From contig NZ_NSLB01000006.1 in assembly GCF_002304225.1 (NCBI RefSeq), forward strand, positions 62,001 through 126,000: a stretch of DNA of 64,000 nucleotides, read 5' to 3'. Shown here piece by piece: positions 7,931 through 20,356 of the stretch. Under the pieces are notes generated by a model. It saw nothing but the letters and a program-made list of their open reading frames with translations. It was not told where the DNA came from and did no database searches. This DNA comes from Pseudomonas sp. HAR-UPW-AIA-41. Its GTDB lineage: Bacteria; Pseudomonadota; Gammaproteobacteria; Pseudomonadales; Pseudomonadaceae. Position 1 is the first letter of the stretch; every line of letters starts with the position of its first letter. A program made the translations under genes and the position numbers.

Positions 7931-9202
7931 TCAGAAGCGCCAGGTCGCCTGGGCAGCCAGCGCGTGACCATTGTTATTGTAGTCGGCGTTGTAGGTGCCT
8001 TTGCTGGCCTCGAACTTCCTGACGGAAACCTGCTCTTCCTGCAGGTAGACGTAGGCCAGATCGAGAGTCAGGTTCGGCTGGCTGGCCGGGGTGTAGCCAG
8101 CACCCAGTGCCCAGACATAACGATCGCCACTGGGAATGCGCGGCGAGCGATGGGCATTGTTGGTCGGTGAGGGGTCGAACGCCACGCCGCTGCGCAGTAC
8201 CCACTCTTTATTCATCTGGTAAGACAGGCCGGCAGCGAAGCTGCGGGTGTCATGCCAGCCTTGCTCCTCAGTGACTTCCCTGAAGCTGGCCGCGGCATTG
8301 GTCGGCGATTCGATGACGATTTCGCGGAAGCGGCTCCAGCGCGTCCAGATATAGCCGGCATAACCGGTCCAGCGCGAGTCGAACTGGTGGGTGACCGACA
8401 GCTCGAAGTTTTCCGGGGTGGTCAGGTCCAATGATGCATCGTACTTGCCGGCGGGAATGCCTGGGAACGGTCCCAGGCCGATTTGGCTGTTGGAGGCATC
8501 ACCTTCCAGGGTGTATTCCACCTTGGAGCGGTAGGTCAGGCCGATGCGGGTCGCGTCAGTGGCCTGGAACATCAGGCCGACGGTGTAGGCCCAGGCCCAA
8601 TCATCGCCTTCTACCTTGAACTCACCTTCAGAGCCGCCGAATGCGGCCAGCGGATTGACAGCACTGCTCAGCTTGCCTTCGACATGGTTGGCGCTGATGC
8701 CGGCGCCCAGCGACCACTGATCATTGAAGCGATAGCTCAGCGTTGGCTGTATGGCGATAACGGTTACATCACTGTCTTTGGCAAAGCGACGGCCCTGATA
8801 GTTGTTTTCGTACTCGGTGGCCAGACCATAAGGCACGAAAACACCCAGCCCAAAGGTCCACTGCTCATGCAGCGGCTTGACGTAGTAACCGAACGGGATG
8901 GCTGCCAACGGCACCATGTCACCATCATTCGAGCCACGGTAGTTGCTGTTGACGTGATCGATGTCGGAACCAGCACTGATCAGCGCCATACCACCGGTCA
9001 CCTGCTCCTTCAGATAGCTCATACCGGCCGGGTTGCCATACACGGTGGAAGCATCCAGTGCACTGGACGAGCGCCCCGCAAACGCCGTGCCCATCGCACT
9101 GACGCTCTGCTCGTTGATGGCAAAGCCCGCGGCAAGCAGCTGATTGCTGGCGAGCAGGGCAGAAAGGGTAAGAGCGAGGCGGGATGGAGACGGGTACTGC
9201 AT
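7931..9202 (-). CDS. FadL/OmpP1-family outer membrane transport protein
   Basis: A 423-residue outer membrane beta-barrel for hydrophobic compounds such as long-chain fatty acids. It has a signal peptide ending LLASNQLLA, then the family N-terminus AGFAINEQSVSAMGTAFAG (plug domain), the YGNPAGMSYL motif near residue 60, many alternating strands, and a terminal aromatic (ATWRF) needed for barrel assembly. Length fits the family (420 to 450). Pseudomonads usually carry several FadL paralogues, so substrate assignment is open. The upstream 285 bases, which separate it from the metH stop, should contain its promoter. Confidence 0.92.
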   Translation of the reverse strand: MQYPSPSRLALTLSALLASNQLLAAGFAINEQSVSAMGTAFAGRSSSALDASTVYGNPAGMSYLKEQVTGGMALISAGSDIDHVNSNYRGSNDGDMVPLAAIPFGYYVKPLHEQWTFGLGVFVPYGLATEYENNYQGRRFAKDSDVTVIAIQPTLSYRFNDQWSLGAGISANHVEGKLSSAVNPLAAFGGSEGEFKVEGDDWAWAYTVGLMFQATDATRIGLTYRSKVEYTLEGDASNSQIGLGPFPGIPAGKYDASLDLTTPENFELSVTHQFDSRWTGYAGYIWTRWSRFREIVIESPTNAAASFREVTEEQGWHDTRSFAAGLSYQMNKEWVLRSGVAFDPSPTNNAHRSPRIPSGDRYVWALGAGYTPASQPNLTLDLAYVYLQEEQVSVRKFEASKGTYNADYNNNGHALAAQATWRF

Positions 9203-9487
9203 GAATTGATCATCCGTTCACTTATGAAGGGCGCGAATACTAGGGGATCAATCCTGACTGTCCAGTCAAATAAGGCGTCAATTACAAAAAGACTACAATT
9301 AAGCGAAGGCTCTAGGACGGTAGTTCCAGAGATCGCCTGGCATATTTTGAACGAGGCGTGGAACAATAACCCATGAGCGATCAGGCCCGCGCGTGGCGGG
9401 CCTGATCCGGTGAGCAGGTGTCAGAAAGAGCATCAAAGCTGATAGGCCGCGTAATGCTTTCCCATCATCTGCTCCTTCGCGGGGCTG
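9203..9487. other. Intergenic region between fadL-family gene and metH
   Basis: No gene was found here. It holds the upstream region of the fadL-family gene and the 3-prime flank of metH. A perfect 12-bp inverted repeat (GATCAGGCCCGC / GCGGGCCTGATC, five-base loop, 9379-9407) lies 80 bases past the metH stop and may act as its terminator although no T-run follows. Confidence 0.6.
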
Positions 9488-13198
<3,711 letters not shown>

Positions 13199-13294
13199 GG
13201 TGACTACCCGGCAGGTGGAACAAAAAGGAGCGTGATGATAGCAAAGATGCCTGAATTTCTGGCATGCGCCGGTTCAGCATGAATTCTGCTCATG

Positions 13295-13325
13295 TTGCTG
13301 GGGCGGTTGGCTGACGCGGTAGAAT
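13295..13325 (+). promoter_or_regulatory. Possible promoter of cti
   Basis: TTGCTG and TAGAAT are separated by 19 bases, with TAGAAT about 30 bases before the cti start codon. Spacing is a little long, so this is only a candidate. Confidence 0.3.
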
Positions 13326-13353
13326 CAGTGCTCTTCCTGGCCCGGATGCCGAT

Positions 13354-15630
13354 ATGAATCGCCTGTTGCTTGCGCTTGTCTCCTTCTTTTCGCTGCCCGT
13401 GCTGGCGTCCGAAGTGCCGTCCTACAGCCGTGACGTGCAGCCGATCTTCAATGCCAAGTGCGTTGCCTGCCATGCCTGCTACGACGCGCCCTGCCAGCTC
13501 AACCTGGGCAGCGGGGAAGGGGCGCAGCGCGGCGCCAGCCAGCTGCCGGTATACAGCGGCAGCCGTACTGTGGCTCAGGCGACCACACGCCTGTATCTGG
13601 ATGCCCATGACGAAGCGGCCTGGCGGCGCAAGGGCTTTGCCTCGGTGCTGCAGCCGCAGCAGCAATCGGCCGCGCTGATGGCGCGCATGCTCGAGCTGGG
13701 GCACAACAATCCCTGGCCGGCCAACAGCAAGCTGCCGGCAACCATGGACATCGACATCAGCCGCCAGAACCAGTGCCCGCTGCCGGAAGAATTCGCTGAC
13801 TTTGCCCGCAAGAATCCCAAGGCGGGAATGCCGTTTGCCGTGACCGGCCTGGATGCACAGGAGTACGACACCCTGCAGCGCTGGCTGGCCGCCGGTGCGC
13901 CGGTGGATGAGCAGCCGCGTGCGGCCAATGCCAGTGAAGCGGCACAGATCAGCCAGTGGGAGGCCCTGCTCAATGGCGACAGCCCGCGTGAAGTGCTGGT
14001 GGCGCGCTGGCTGTATGAGCACCTGTTCCTCGCCCATCTGTATTTCGATCAGGGGCAAAGCGGTCAGTTCTTTCAGGTGGTCCGTTCGCGCACGCCCAGC
14101 GGCCAGCCGATCGACCTGATTGCGACGCGCCGGCCCAATGATGATCCCGGCACGCGGTTCTTCTACCGGTTGTGGCCGATTCAGGGGGCCATCGTGCACA
14201 AGACGCACATCACCTATCCGCTCAGTGCGAAAAAGCTGGCGCGGGTGCAGGAGCTGTTCTTCAGCGGCGACTGGTCGGTTCAGGCGCTACCCGGTTACAG
14301 CGCGCAGCGGCGGGCCAATCCGTTCGAAACCTTTGCAGCCATTCCGGCGCAGGCGCGTTATCAGTTCATGCTGGATAACGCCGAATACTTCGTGCGTACC
14401 TTCATTCGTGGCCCGGTCTGCCGCGGGCAGATCGCCACGGACGTGATTCGTGACCAGTTCTGGGCGCTGTTCCAATCCCCCGAGCATGATCTGTATCTGA
14501 CCGACCCACAGTTCCGCGCGGCCGCCACGCCATTGCTGGCCTTGCCCGGTCAGGTGGACGAGCTGCGCAGCCTGCCCAGGCAGTGGAGTGAGTACAAGGA
14601 ACGGCGCAACGACTACGAGGCTCTGCGCCGGGACACCTACGCTGAAGCGCCTGCTCCCAGTTGGTCGCATATCTGGGCGGGTAATGATAATGCGCTGCTG
14701 TCGATTTTCCGCCAATTCGACAGTGCCTCTGTGCGTAAAGGGTTGATCGGTGCCATTCCGCAGACCCTGTGGCTGCTTGATTATCCGCTGCTGGAGCGGA
14801 CCTACTATGGGCTGGTGGTCAACTTCGACGTATTTGGCAATGTCTCCCATCAGGCGCAGACACGCCTGTATTTCGACCTGATCCGCAACGGTGCCGAGGT
14901 CAACTTCCTGCGCCTGATGCCGGCCGACAGCCGCGAGCCACTGCTGGAAAACTGGTATGCCAAGAGCGGCCGGCTGAAGCTGTGGCTGGATTACCAGAGC
15001 ATCGACGCCAGCACGCCGACCGCCCTGCAACTGGATGAGGCCAGGCCCAAGGAGGATTTCGCCGAGCGCCTGATCCAGCGCTACGCCACGCTCAATGCGC
15101 GGCCGGACCCGATCAACCGTTGTCAGGGCGCGCATTGCTACCGGCCTAACCTCGCAGTGGAGCTGCAGCGTGCCGAGCAGAGCCTGAGTCGCCTGACCAA
15201 TCGCCCGGCCGCCGGACTCAAGGTGATCGAGCAGCTACCCGAAGCCAGTATGCTGAGCATCGACTACGGCGCTGGGCAGAACGAGGTGTACACCCTGCTG
15301 CGCAACCGTGCTCATAGCAATGTGGCCTTCATGGTCGGCGAGGAGCTGCGCTATGAAGAGGGGCTGGATACCCTGACGGTTTACCCCGGGGTGCTCAGCA
15401 GCTACCCGAACTTCATGTTCAGCCTGAAAGCTGATGAAGTAGCCGATTTTGTCTCCGCTCTGGAGCAGGCCCGCAGCCCGCAAGCCTTTGATGCAGTCGT
15501 GCAGCGCTGGGGCATCCGGCGTACCCATCCGCAGTTTTGGGCGCATTTCGACAAGCTCAATGCCTATATCGAGCGTACTGAGCCAGTGGAAAGCGGCATT
15601 CTGGATATCAATCGCTACAAGAATCTTTAA
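13354..15630 (+). CDS. cti: Fatty acid cis/trans isomerase, c-type haem
   Basis: A 758-residue periplasmic enzyme that converts cis- to trans-unsaturated fatty acids in membrane phospholipids, giving fast resistance to solvents and heat without new lipid synthesis. A signal peptide (MNRLLLALVSFFSLPVLAS) is followed by the haem-binding motif CVACH at residues 36 to 40, a known and required feature of Cti. Downstream motifs (YEHLFLAHLYF, RTFIRGPVCRGQIA, RNRAHSNVAFM) and the length match the family. It is divergent from metH, the usual pseudomonad neighbour. The family is generally described as constitutive and controlled by substrate access. Confidence 0.95.
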   Translation: MNRLLLALVSFFSLPVLASEVPSYSRDVQPIFNAKCVACHACYDAPCQLNLGSGEGAQRGASQLPVYSGSRTVAQATTRLYLDAHDEAAWRRKGFASVLQPQQQSAALMARMLELGHNNPWPANSKLPATMDIDISRQNQCPLPEEFADFARKNPKAGMPFAVTGLDAQEYDTLQRWLAAGAPVDEQPRAANASEAAQISQWEALLNGDSPREVLVARWLYEHLFLAHLYFDQGQSGQFFQVVRSRTPSGQPIDLIATRRPNDDPGTRFFYRLWPIQGAIVHKTHITYPLSAKKLARVQELFFSGDWSVQALPGYSAQRRANPFETFAAIPAQARYQFMLDNAEYFVRTFIRGPVCRGQIATDVIRDQFWALFQSPEHDLYLTDPQFRAAATPLLALPGQVDELRSLPRQWSEYKERRNDYEALRRDTYAEAPAPSWSHIWAGNDNALLSIFRQFDSASVRKGLIGAIPQTLWLLDYPLLERTYYGLVVNFDVFGNVSHQAQTRLYFDLIRNGAEVNFLRLMPADSREPLLENWYAKSGRLKLWLDYQSIDASTPTALQLDEARPKEDFAERLIQRYATLNARPDPINRCQGAHCYRPNLAVELQRAEQSLSRLTNRPAAGLKVIEQLPEASMLSIDYGAGQNEVYTLLRNRAHSNVAFMVGEELRYEEGLDTLTVYPGVLSSYPNFMFSLKADEVADFVSALEQARSPQAFDAVVQRWGIRRTHPQFWAHFDKLNAYIERTEPVESGILDINRYKNL

Positions 15631-15729
15631 GGAACTCACGTAACTGCTGATTTTTTCAGTGACTTGCCTTTACAGGGCGGCCTCGCCTGCATTTACTGAA
15701 AGAGTATCTCCATCCAAGGTGGTCTTTCT

Positions 15730-16755
15730 GTGTCTGCAATAGCTTTACTGGTCTGTGATGACTCTGGCATGGCCCGCAAGCAACTGATTCGTTCGCTGCC
15801 TGCCGATTGGCCAGTCAACATCAGTCAGGCCACTAATGGTCGTGAAGGGCTTGAGGTAATCCGTCAGGGATTAGGTCAGGTGGTTCTGCTCGACCTGACG
15901 ATGCCGGAAATGGATGGTTATCAGGTATTGCAGGCACTAAGGGATGAAGGCTTACAGGCCAAAGTCATCGTGGTCTCTGGTGATGTTCAGGAAGCAGCCA
16001 TACAGCGAGTAATGGAGCTGGGGGCTTTGGACTTCATCAAAAAGCCAGCCAACCCTGAAGAGTTGCTGGCCAAGCTGAAGGCACACCACCTGTTGGAGCT
16101 TGGTGGAGCAGAGCAGGACGATTCTGCGCAACAAGCCCAGTCACCTCAGGCTGCTCTGGCTGAGATGAAGGTGGGGTTTCGTGATGCGTTTCGGGAGATC
16201 ACCAACGTAGCCATGGGCCGTGCTGCGGCCTTGCTGGCCAAGGTGCTGGGTGTGTTCGTGCAGTTGCCAGTACCCAACGTCAACATCTTCGAGGTCGGCG
16301 AGCTGCACATGGCTTTGGCTGATGCGCAAAGTGGCGAACGTTTGACCGCTGTGTGCCAGGGCTACATCGGTGACGGTATTGCCGGCGAGGCTTTGCTGAT
16401 CTTTCATGACTCTGAAGTAGGCGATATGGCCCGCCTGATGAAGTGGAAGCTCGAAGGCGAAAAGGCTGAGATGGAGTTGATGCTGGATCTCTCGAGCATT
16501 CTCATCGGGGCCTGCCTCACCGCTATTGCGGAGCAACTGGATAGCCACTTGTCTCTTGGCCATCCATTACTACTTGGGCAGCACTCACCGATTGAAGAAC
16601 TGATTCGAGTCAATCAGGCTCGCTGGCGAAAGACGCTTGCGGTTGAGATCAGCTACACCCTGGAGGGACAGGCTATCCACTTCGACCTGCTACTGCTGTT
16701 TACCGAAGACTCTGTGGCCCGCCTGAGCCACAAGATCAATTACCTGCTGAGCTGA
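15730..16755 (+). CDS. Response regulator with CheC-type phosphatase domain
   Basis: A 341-residue protein starting at GTG. Residues 1 to 118 are a receiver domain: acidic pair Asp10/Asp11, phosphoacceptor Asp55 in LLDLTMPEMDG, Ser83 and Lys105 in FIKKP. Residues 143 to 341 form a CheC/CheX-like domain: the signature ExxN-x22-P is exact (Glu156, Asn159, Pro182), while the second copy is degenerate (Asp253, Ser256). CheC proteins dephosphorylate phospho-receivers, so this protein may act as a phosphatase controlled by its own phosphorylation. The PAS-GGDEF gene starts 6 bases after its stop, which suggests the two work together. No chemotaxis genes are nearby. Confidence 0.87.
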   Translation: MSAIALLVCDDSGMARKQLIRSLPADWPVNISQATNGREGLEVIRQGLGQVVLLDLTMPEMDGYQVLQALRDEGLQAKVIVVSGDVQEAAIQRVMELGALDFIKKPANPEELLAKLKAHHLLELGGAEQDDSAQQAQSPQAALAEMKVGFRDAFREITNVAMGRAAALLAKVLGVFVQLPVPNVNIFEVGELHMALADAQSGERLTAVCQGYIGDGIAGEALLIFHDSEVGDMARLMKWKLEGEKAEMELMLDLSSILIGACLTAIAEQLDSHLSLGHPLLLGQHSPIEELIRVNQARWRKTLAVEISYTLEGQAIHFDLLLLFTEDSVARLSHKINYLLS

Positions 16756-16761
16756 CGGCCC

Positions 16762-17703
16762 ATGGAACTCAACGAACTGCACTGGATGCTGGATATCCTG
16801 CAAAGCATCGACGTCGGTGTGGTGGTGCTCGACCGTGAGTACCGCATCGAGATGTGGAACAGTTTCATGGAAAGCCACTCCGGCCTTGAGCCCGAAGAGG
16901 TTCAGGGGCAGAGCGTTTTCCGTATTTTCCCAGAAATTGATGAGGCCTGGTTCCGCAACAAGGCTGAAACTGTGGCGACACTCGGCACGCGGACGTTCAC
17001 CATCTGGGAGCAGCGGCCTTATCTGGTGCGGTTCAAAAACTACCAGCCCATCACCGGGCAGGAAGACTTCATGTACCAGAACACCACCATCATCCCGATC
17101 AAGGACGCGACGGGAAAGGTGGGGCACATTTGTATCGTGATTTACGACGTCACTCATGTCGCCAGCAACAAGAAGCAGCTCCAGAATGCCACTTCCAAGC
17201 TACATAAACTGACTCGAACCGATGTGCTGAGTGGTTTACTCAACCGCGCGCACTGGGAGAAATCGCTGGAGCAGGAGTTTGCTCGTCATCAGCGTTACCA
17301 GCGGCAGCTCTCACTGTTGTTGCTTGATATTGATCAGTTCAAGGCCTTCAACGCCCAGTACGAGCATGCCGCAGGTGATTTGCTGCTACGTAGTCTGGCC
17401 GATCTGCTCGGTCAGCACGTGCGTACCCTTGATCCGTGTGGACGCTACGGCGCTGACCAGTTCGCCGTGCTGCTGCCCGACACCTCGGGTGAGGGTGCTC
17501 TGCAGCTGGGCGAGCGTCTGCGTGAGGCAGTCAGCCAGCAGGTTCTTCTGCATGAGGGGCAAGCTGTGCGTTACAGCATCAGCATCGGCGTTGCCGAGCT
17601 CGACGCCAATTGTCTGAATCCACGGCAGTTCTGCGAACGTGCCGAGCAGGCGCTGGCCAGGGCCAAGCAGGCCGGGCGCAATTGCGTTGTGGCGTTCTCC
17701 TGA
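16762..17703 (+). CDS. PAS-GGDEF protein with degenerate active site
   Basis: A 313-residue protein, cytoplasmic because no membrane segment or signal is present. Residues 7 to 130 are a PAS sensor domain (ILQSIDVGVVVLDREYRIE, then the GQSVFRIFPEI segment). A short coiled linker leads to a GGDEF domain from residue 148 with the metal motif DIDQFKAFN at 189-197. The signature is GADQF at 230-234 in place of GGDEF, and the inhibitory-site motif RxxD is intact (RTLD, 221-224, five residues before). Loss of the second Gly and the Glu may reduce or abolish c-di-GMP synthesis, so it may act as a c-di-GMP binder. Transcribed with the REC-CheC gene. Confidence 0.88.
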   Translation: MELNELHWMLDILQSIDVGVVVLDREYRIEMWNSFMESHSGLEPEEVQGQSVFRIFPEIDEAWFRNKAETVATLGTRTFTIWEQRPYLVRFKNYQPITGQEDFMYQNTTIIPIKDATGKVGHICIVIYDVTHVASNKKQLQNATSKLHKLTRTDVLSGLLNRAHWEKSLEQEFARHQRYQRQLSLLLLDIDQFKAFNAQYEHAAGDLLLRSLADLLGQHVRTLDPCGRYGADQFAVLLPDTSGEGALQLGERLREAVSQQVLLHEGQAVRYSISIGVAELDANCLNPRQFCERAEQALARAKQAGRNCVVAFS

Positions 17704-17750
17704 ATAATCCGACTGTTTTGCTATGGCTTTATCCGTGGCAGGTGATGGCG

Positions 17751-17756
17751 TACACT
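17751..17756 (+). promoter_or_regulatory. Candidate -10 element for nfuA
   Basis: TACACT lies about 25 bases before the nfuA start; the matching -35 (TTTATC at 17728-17733, 17-base spacer) is poor. AAGGAG at about 17771 is the nfuA ribosome site. Confidence 0.3.
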
Positions 17757-17781
17757 GCGCCCATATCTGTAAGGAGTTGCC

Positions 17782-18363
17782 ATGAGCGCCATTACCATCA
17801 CCGAAGCCGCCGAACAGTACCTGGCTGACCTGCTGTCCAAGCAGAACACCAGCGGTATCGGTATTCGCATTTTCATCACTCAACCCGGCACCCAGTACGC
17901 GGAAACCTGCATTGCCTACTGCAAGCCTGGTGAGCAGAAGGCTGAGGACACGCCGCTGGCTCTGGCCTCATTTACCGCCTGGATCGATGCCGTCAGTGAG
18001 CCCTTCCTCGAAGATGCACTGGTCGACTACGCCACCGACCGCATGGGCGGCCAGCTGACGATCAAGGCCCCGAATGCCAAAGTGCCTATGGTCAATGAGG
18101 ACAGCCCGCTCAACGAGCGCATCAACTACTACCTGCAGACCGAGATCAACCCGGGCTTGGCCAACCATGGTGGTCAGGTGAGTCTGGTGGATATCGACGA
18201 GGGCATCGCCATTCTGCGCTTTGGCGGTGGTTGCCAGGGCTGTGGTCAGGCTGACTACACGCTCAAGGAAGGTATCGAGAAAACCCTGCTGGAGCGTATT
18301 CCGGAGCTCAAGGGTGTGCGTGACGTGACCGATCACAGCAACAAGGAAAACGCCTACTACTAA
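17782..18363 (+). CDS. nfuA: Fe-S biogenesis protein NfuA
   Basis: A 193-residue iron-sulfur carrier. Residues 1 to 95 are a degenerate A-type (IscA-like) domain that contacts target proteins; residues 110 to 193 are the Nfu domain, with the cluster-binding CxxC as Cys151 and Cys154 in GGGCQGCGQ. It holds a [4Fe-4S] cluster across a dimer and delivers it to apo-proteins, particularly under oxidative or iron stress. Length is standard. It has its own ribosome site and a strong terminator downstream, so it is probably monocistronic although it follows the PAS-GGDEF gene by 78 bases. Confidence 0.96.
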   Translation: MSAITITEAAEQYLADLLSKQNTSGIGIRIFITQPGTQYAETCIAYCKPGEQKAEDTPLALASFTAWIDAVSEPFLEDALVDYATDRMGGQLTIKAPNAKVPMVNEDSPLNERINYYLQTEINPGLANHGGQVSLVDIDEGIAILRFGGGCQGCGQADYTLKEGIEKTLLERIPELKGVRDVTDHSNKENAYY

Positions 18364-18377
18364 GGCGCTTCCCAATT

Positions 18378-18407
18378 AAAAAAGGCGACCCTGGGGTCGC
18401 CTTTTTT
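18378..18407. terminator. Terminator after nfuA
   Basis: AAAAAAGGCGACC and GGTCGCCTTTTTT form a 7-bp GC stem extended by A-T pairs, with a run of six T. It lies between nfuA and the convergent small gene and can serve both. Confidence 0.92.
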
Positions 18408-18427
18408 GTGTCCATCTGACGGCTCAA

Positions 18428-18697
18428 TCAGGCCGGCATACTCCAGGGTTCCAGATGGTAGCCCTGTGCGGCAAGGTCCTGACGCGACTGCTGCAGGGCC
18501 TTGGCCAGGCTCTGCGGGTTGCGGTAGTTCTGGCTGGCCAGACGGGTGCGCCCCAGTACGCGGCCGAAAGTCCGGTCAATGACGCTGAGGCTCAGCTCGC
18601 CATAGCCATCCTGAGCCGCCCAGGCCACACACTGGAACGGTTGAAAGGCATTACCGGCAATCAGCAGCGCTTCGTTGATGCGCAGTTCTTTGTTCAT
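18428..18697 (-). CDS. Conserved small protein of unknown function
   Basis: An 89-residue protein. Its ATG at 18697 follows AGGAGCTAGATC, a good ribosome site, and the codon use matches neighbouring genes, so it is likely real. No signal peptide or membrane segment; it has a mixed composition with AWAAQDGYGELSLSVID suggesting a beta-hairpin and a helical C-terminal half (SLAKALQQSRQDLAAQGY). I do not recognise the family. It lies convergent to nfuA and is not part of the nuo operon, from which it is separated by a terminator. Confidence 0.65.
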   Translation of the reverse strand: MNKELRINEALLIAGNAFQPFQCVAWAAQDGYGELSLSVIDRTFGRVLGRTRLASQNYRNPQSLAKALQQSRQDLAAQGYHLEPWSMPA

Positions 18698-18827
18698 GAT
18701 CTAGCTCCTGGCAAATCCGTGGAATCGCTACAGCCGTTCGCAAGCGATTCGTTAAACAGTGGATGTCATGAGCAGAGGCTGAAGTCACAGCCGGTCGTCA
18801 TTTTGAAAGCGGCTGGCGTTTGAATAT

Positions 18828-18855
18828 AAAAAAGCCCTGCAGTGCAGGGCTTTTT
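18828..18855. terminator. Terminator of the nuo operon
   Basis: AAAAAGCCCTGC-AGT-GCAGGGCTTTTT, a perfect stem with T-runs on both sides, lies 14 bases beyond the nuoN stop codon. Confidence 0.92.
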
Positions 18856-18868
18856 AATTACCGAAGGG

Positions 18869-20335
18869 TCACACCGCGAGAACGGCGAGCTTGACCAACT
18901 CCAGCAGCGGCTGCGGATACACCCCGAAGAAGAACGCCAGCACGGCGATCGCCAGCAGCATGATGCCGCCCGCGCGTACGTTCCAGTTCATCGGCGCGTC
19001 ATAGCGGCGCAGGTTAGGCTCAACCAGGAAGAGGGTGACCATGACCCGCAGGTAGTAGAACACGGCGATGCCGCTGCCGATCACCATGACACCCAGCAGC
19101 CACCAGAGTTGCGATTGCACACCGGTCGCGATGATGAAGAACTTACCGATGAAGCCGGCCGTCAGCGGAATACCGGCCAGCGACAGCATCATCAGGGTCA
19201 GCACAGCAGTAAGGTACGGGCGACGCCAGAAAAGCCCGCGGTACTCGTACAGTGCATCACAGTCCCGCCCTTTGAAGGGCGTGGACATCAGCGCGATCAC
19301 ACCAAAGGCGCCAAGGCTGGTGATCACGTAGGTCACCAGGTAGAGGGCGATGGCTTCCTGAGCCAGTCCCTTGCCGGCAATCAACGCGATGGTGATGTAG
19401 CCGAAATGGGCAATCGACGAGTAACCCAGCAGGCGCTTGAGGTTGCTTTGTGTCAGGGCCAGCAAGTTGCCAACCAGAATCGAAGCGATAGCGAACAGCG
19501 CCAGCAGGTTTTCCAGCCAGCCACCGGCCATAGCCGGCGACTGCAGATACAGGCGCAGCAGTACGGCAAAGACCGCTACCTTGCTGGCACTGGCCAGGAA
19601 AGCGGCAACAGGAACCGGAGCACCTTCATAGACATCCGGCGTCCACAGGTGGAAGGGCACCATGGACAGTTTGAAGGCCAGGCCGACCAGCATCATGCCG
19701 ATGCCCAGTTGCGCCAGCGGCGAGGAGAGACCTGTTGCGGCCACATGCGCGCCGATACCTGCAAAACTCAGGCTGCCGGCATCGGCATAAAGCAGCGCCA
19801 TGCCGAACAGCAGGAAGGCGGAACCGGCCGCCGAAAGCACCATGTACTTGATGCCGGCTTCCAGCGAGCGCTTGTTGAAGAAGGCATAGGCGACCATGCC
19901 GTAAACCGGCACGGAGAGCATTTCCAGACCGATGAAGAGACCGGCCAGGTGCTGCGAGCAGACCAGCACCATGCCGCCAAGCGCCGATAGCAGCATCAGC
20001 AGGTACATCTCTTCGCGGTTGCCCGGGTAGCCCTCGCCACTGTAGCGGCCGAGGTAGGCATGGGTCAGAGTCAGGCAGCCAAGTGTCGCCAGCAGAATCA
20101 GCCCCATATAGAAACCGGCGAAATTGTCCACCAGCAACAGCGGAGTGACCGCCAGAGGAGCCGCCTGCATCGACGGCACCAGCGCCGCCAGTGACAGCAC
20201 CAGACCGATCCCGGAGAGGATGTAGCTCTGGCTGTGATTGCGCCGCCAGGCGATAGCCAGCATCACCACGATAATGGTGGCCGACAGGACCAGCAGTGGC
20301 AGGATGGCTGTGAAGTGTTGAATCGTCAGATCCAT
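18869..20335 (-). CDS. nuoN: NADH-quinone oxidoreductase subunit N
   Basis: A 488-residue antiporter-like membrane subunit of complex I, one of three large proton-translocating subunits, with about 14 transmembrane helices expected. The ATG at 20335 is chosen because GGAAAG lies eight bases upstream; the ATG at 20350 has no ribosome site. Conserved GLEMLSVPVYGMVAY carries the key Glu, KYMVLSAAGSAFLLFG and SMVPFHLWTPDVYEGAP hold the conserved Lys and Trp motifs. Last gene of the operon, 21 bases after nuoM. Confidence 0.97.
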   Translation of the reverse strand: MDLTIQHFTAILPLLVLSATIIVVMLAIAWRRNHSQSYILSGIGLVLSLAALVPSMQAAPLAVTPLLLVDNFAGFYMGLILLATLGCLTLTHAYLGRYSGEGYPGNREEMYLLMLLSALGGMVLVCSQHLAGLFIGLEMLSVPVYGMVAYAFFNKRSLEAGIKYMVLSAAGSAFLLFGMALLYADAGSLSFAGIGAHVAATGLSSPLAQLGIGMMLVGLAFKLSMVPFHLWTPDVYEGAPVPVAAFLASASKVAVFAVLLRLYLQSPAMAGGWLENLLALFAIASILVGNLLALTQSNLKRLLGYSSIAHFGYITIALIAGKGLAQEAIALYLVTYVITSLGAFGVIALMSTPFKGRDCDALYEYRGLFWRRPYLTAVLTLMMLSLAGIPLTAGFIGKFFIIATGVQSQLWWLLGVMVIGSGIAVFYYLRVMVTLFLVEPNLRRYDAPMNWNVRAGGIMLLAIAVLAFFFGVYPQPLLELVKLAVLAV

Positions 20336-20356
20336 AGCGTGACTTTCCATTAACAG

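Noticed and set aside
13199..13353. Cobalamin or SAH riboswitch upstream of metH
   Set aside because: The gap is too short and no conserved B12 box or SAH-riboswitch core was recognisable.
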